Shown here: positions 5,354 through 5,937 of the stretch, piece by piece
Layout: the number at the start of each line of letters is the position of its first letter
Numbering within the stretch: the first letter of the stretch is position 1
Assembly (NCBI GenBank): GCA_007134625.1
Contig: SLKL01000174.1
Span: 1 to 5,937 of the forward strand
Direction: 5' to 3'
DNA: 5,937 bases
Source of the DNA: Saprospiraceae bacterium
Lineage (GTDB): Bacteria > Bacteroidota > Bacteroidia > Chitinophagales > Saprospiraceae
Notes under the pieces: generated by a model
Seen by the model: only the letters and a program-made list of their open reading frames with translations
What the model was told of the DNA's origin: nothing
The model's database searches: none
Made by a program: the position numbers and the translations under genes

Positions 5354-5937
5354 ATGAATATTCTTAAATACTACTTTACTATTGTAGCAATCCCTGTGCT
5401 AAGTTTGTTTTTTGTTTTAGGCACCTCTGCTTGCAGTCCAAAGGTTGCTGATAAAACGTCCGCTCATGCAACAGAAGATCGACTTGAAAACAAATTGCTC
5501 TGGGAAATAAGCGGTAATAATCTTGCTCAACCTTCCTATCTTTTTGGAACTATACATATTATTAACAGTGAGTCATTTTTTCTGCCCGAGGGTTTGCTTA
5601 CTGCATTTGACAGAAGCCAATCTGTTGTATTTGAAATTGACATGGCTGAGATGAATGACATGAGCGCCATGATGAGCATTATGCAGCGCGCCTTTATGGA
5701 CGGTGGTATCACTCTAAGGGATTTACTTGATGAGGAAGACTACCAAATAGTTGAAAGCCATTTTAATGAAATGGGGCTTCCGTTCTTTATGTTGGATAGA
5801 ATCAAGCCCATGTTTCTCACTATACTTTCTGACCCTTCGATGGGCGGCGGTGATGGCATCGATTTAATGGGTGGCAGTGGCGGTATGAAATCCTACGAAG
5901 TTGAATTAAACAAGATGGCAGAAGCTGCCGGAAAACC
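5354..5937 (+). CDS. TraB/GumN-family lipoprotein (Tiki-like fold), 3' end outside window
   Basis: An open frame starts at ATG 5354 and runs off the right edge after 194 full codons. The N-terminus is a lipoprotein signal: hydrophobic residues 7-22, then LGTSAC with the lipidated cysteine at C27, followed by a polar linker to about residue 45. The conserved domain opens with LLWEISGNN and PSYLFGTIHI, containing the family's GxxH motif (G65 and H68). VVFEID follows, with conserved E94, and then a KP-MF-L motif near 151-155 and SYEVELNKMA (180-189), which matches Bacteroidota TraB/GumN proteins. The fold is shared with the Tiki metalloproteases and PrgY, which act on secreted peptides, but the activity of bacterial GumN-like lipoproteins is mostly unknown. 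Residues 98-115 are rich in methionine and 162-178 in glycine and methionine. ATG 5354 is chosen because it directly begins the signal peptide. Confidence 0.88.
   Translation, partial: MNILKYYFTIVAIPVLSLFFVLGTSACSPKVADKTSAHATEDRLENKLLWEISGNNLAQPSYLFGTIHIINSESFFLPEGLLTAFDRSQSVVFEIDMAEMNDMSAMMSIMQRAFMDGGITLRDLLDEEDYQIVESHFNEMGLPFFMLDRIKPMFLTILSDPSMGGGDGIDLMGGSGGMKSYEVELNKMAEAAGK

Overview
The window looks like an ordinary chromosomal stretch from a member of the Bacteroidota, probably a Cytophagales-type lineage, although rank below phylum is a guess. Three things point there. Genes are preceded by the phylum's own -7 promoter element TAnnTTTG (perfect copies at 1011, 2122, 3041 and 4492). The starts have A/T-rich leaders with no Shine-Dalgarno sequence. 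The panC, panD and LPG-synthase-like membrane protein order is one I recall from that phylum.

Layout. The first 121 bases are the C-terminal tail of an unrecognised plus-strand gene. It converges on a minus-strand gene (152-910) for a small Kdo/WaaP-type lipopolysaccharide kinase. That kinase is divergent, across a 160-bp A/T-rich region, from a plus-strand gene (1071-1895) for a LoiP-like M48 zinc metallopeptidase lipoprotein. A 257-bp intergenic stretch follows. It holds a short GC-rich tandem repeat and the panC promoter. Next come panC (2153-3001), panD (3057-3407) and a multi-spanning LPG-synthase/YbhN-type membrane protein (3410-4450). The last of these begins at TTG two bases after the panD stop. 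rlmB (4525-5277), also with a TTG start, has its own promoter. A TraB/GumN-family lipoprotein starts at 5354 and runs off the right edge.

How the genes fit together. PanD makes beta-alanine and PanC joins it to pantoate, so the pair supplies the second half of the pantothenate (CoA precursor) pathway. RlmB is a ribosome-modification housekeeping enzyme. The kinase, the M48 lipoprotein, the YbhN-like protein and the TraB/GumN lipoprotein are all expected at or in the cell envelope. No common pathway among these four can be read from the sequence.

I see no mobile element, CRISPR array, tRNA, rRNA, phage gene or defence gene, and no gene-free stretch over 300 bases. I do not see a novel multi-gene system. 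The points worth a second look are small: a nearly leaderless panD, two TTG starts in adjacent genes, unusual Met/Gly-rich segments in the TraB-like protein, a very basic kinase tail, and the small intergenic repeat.
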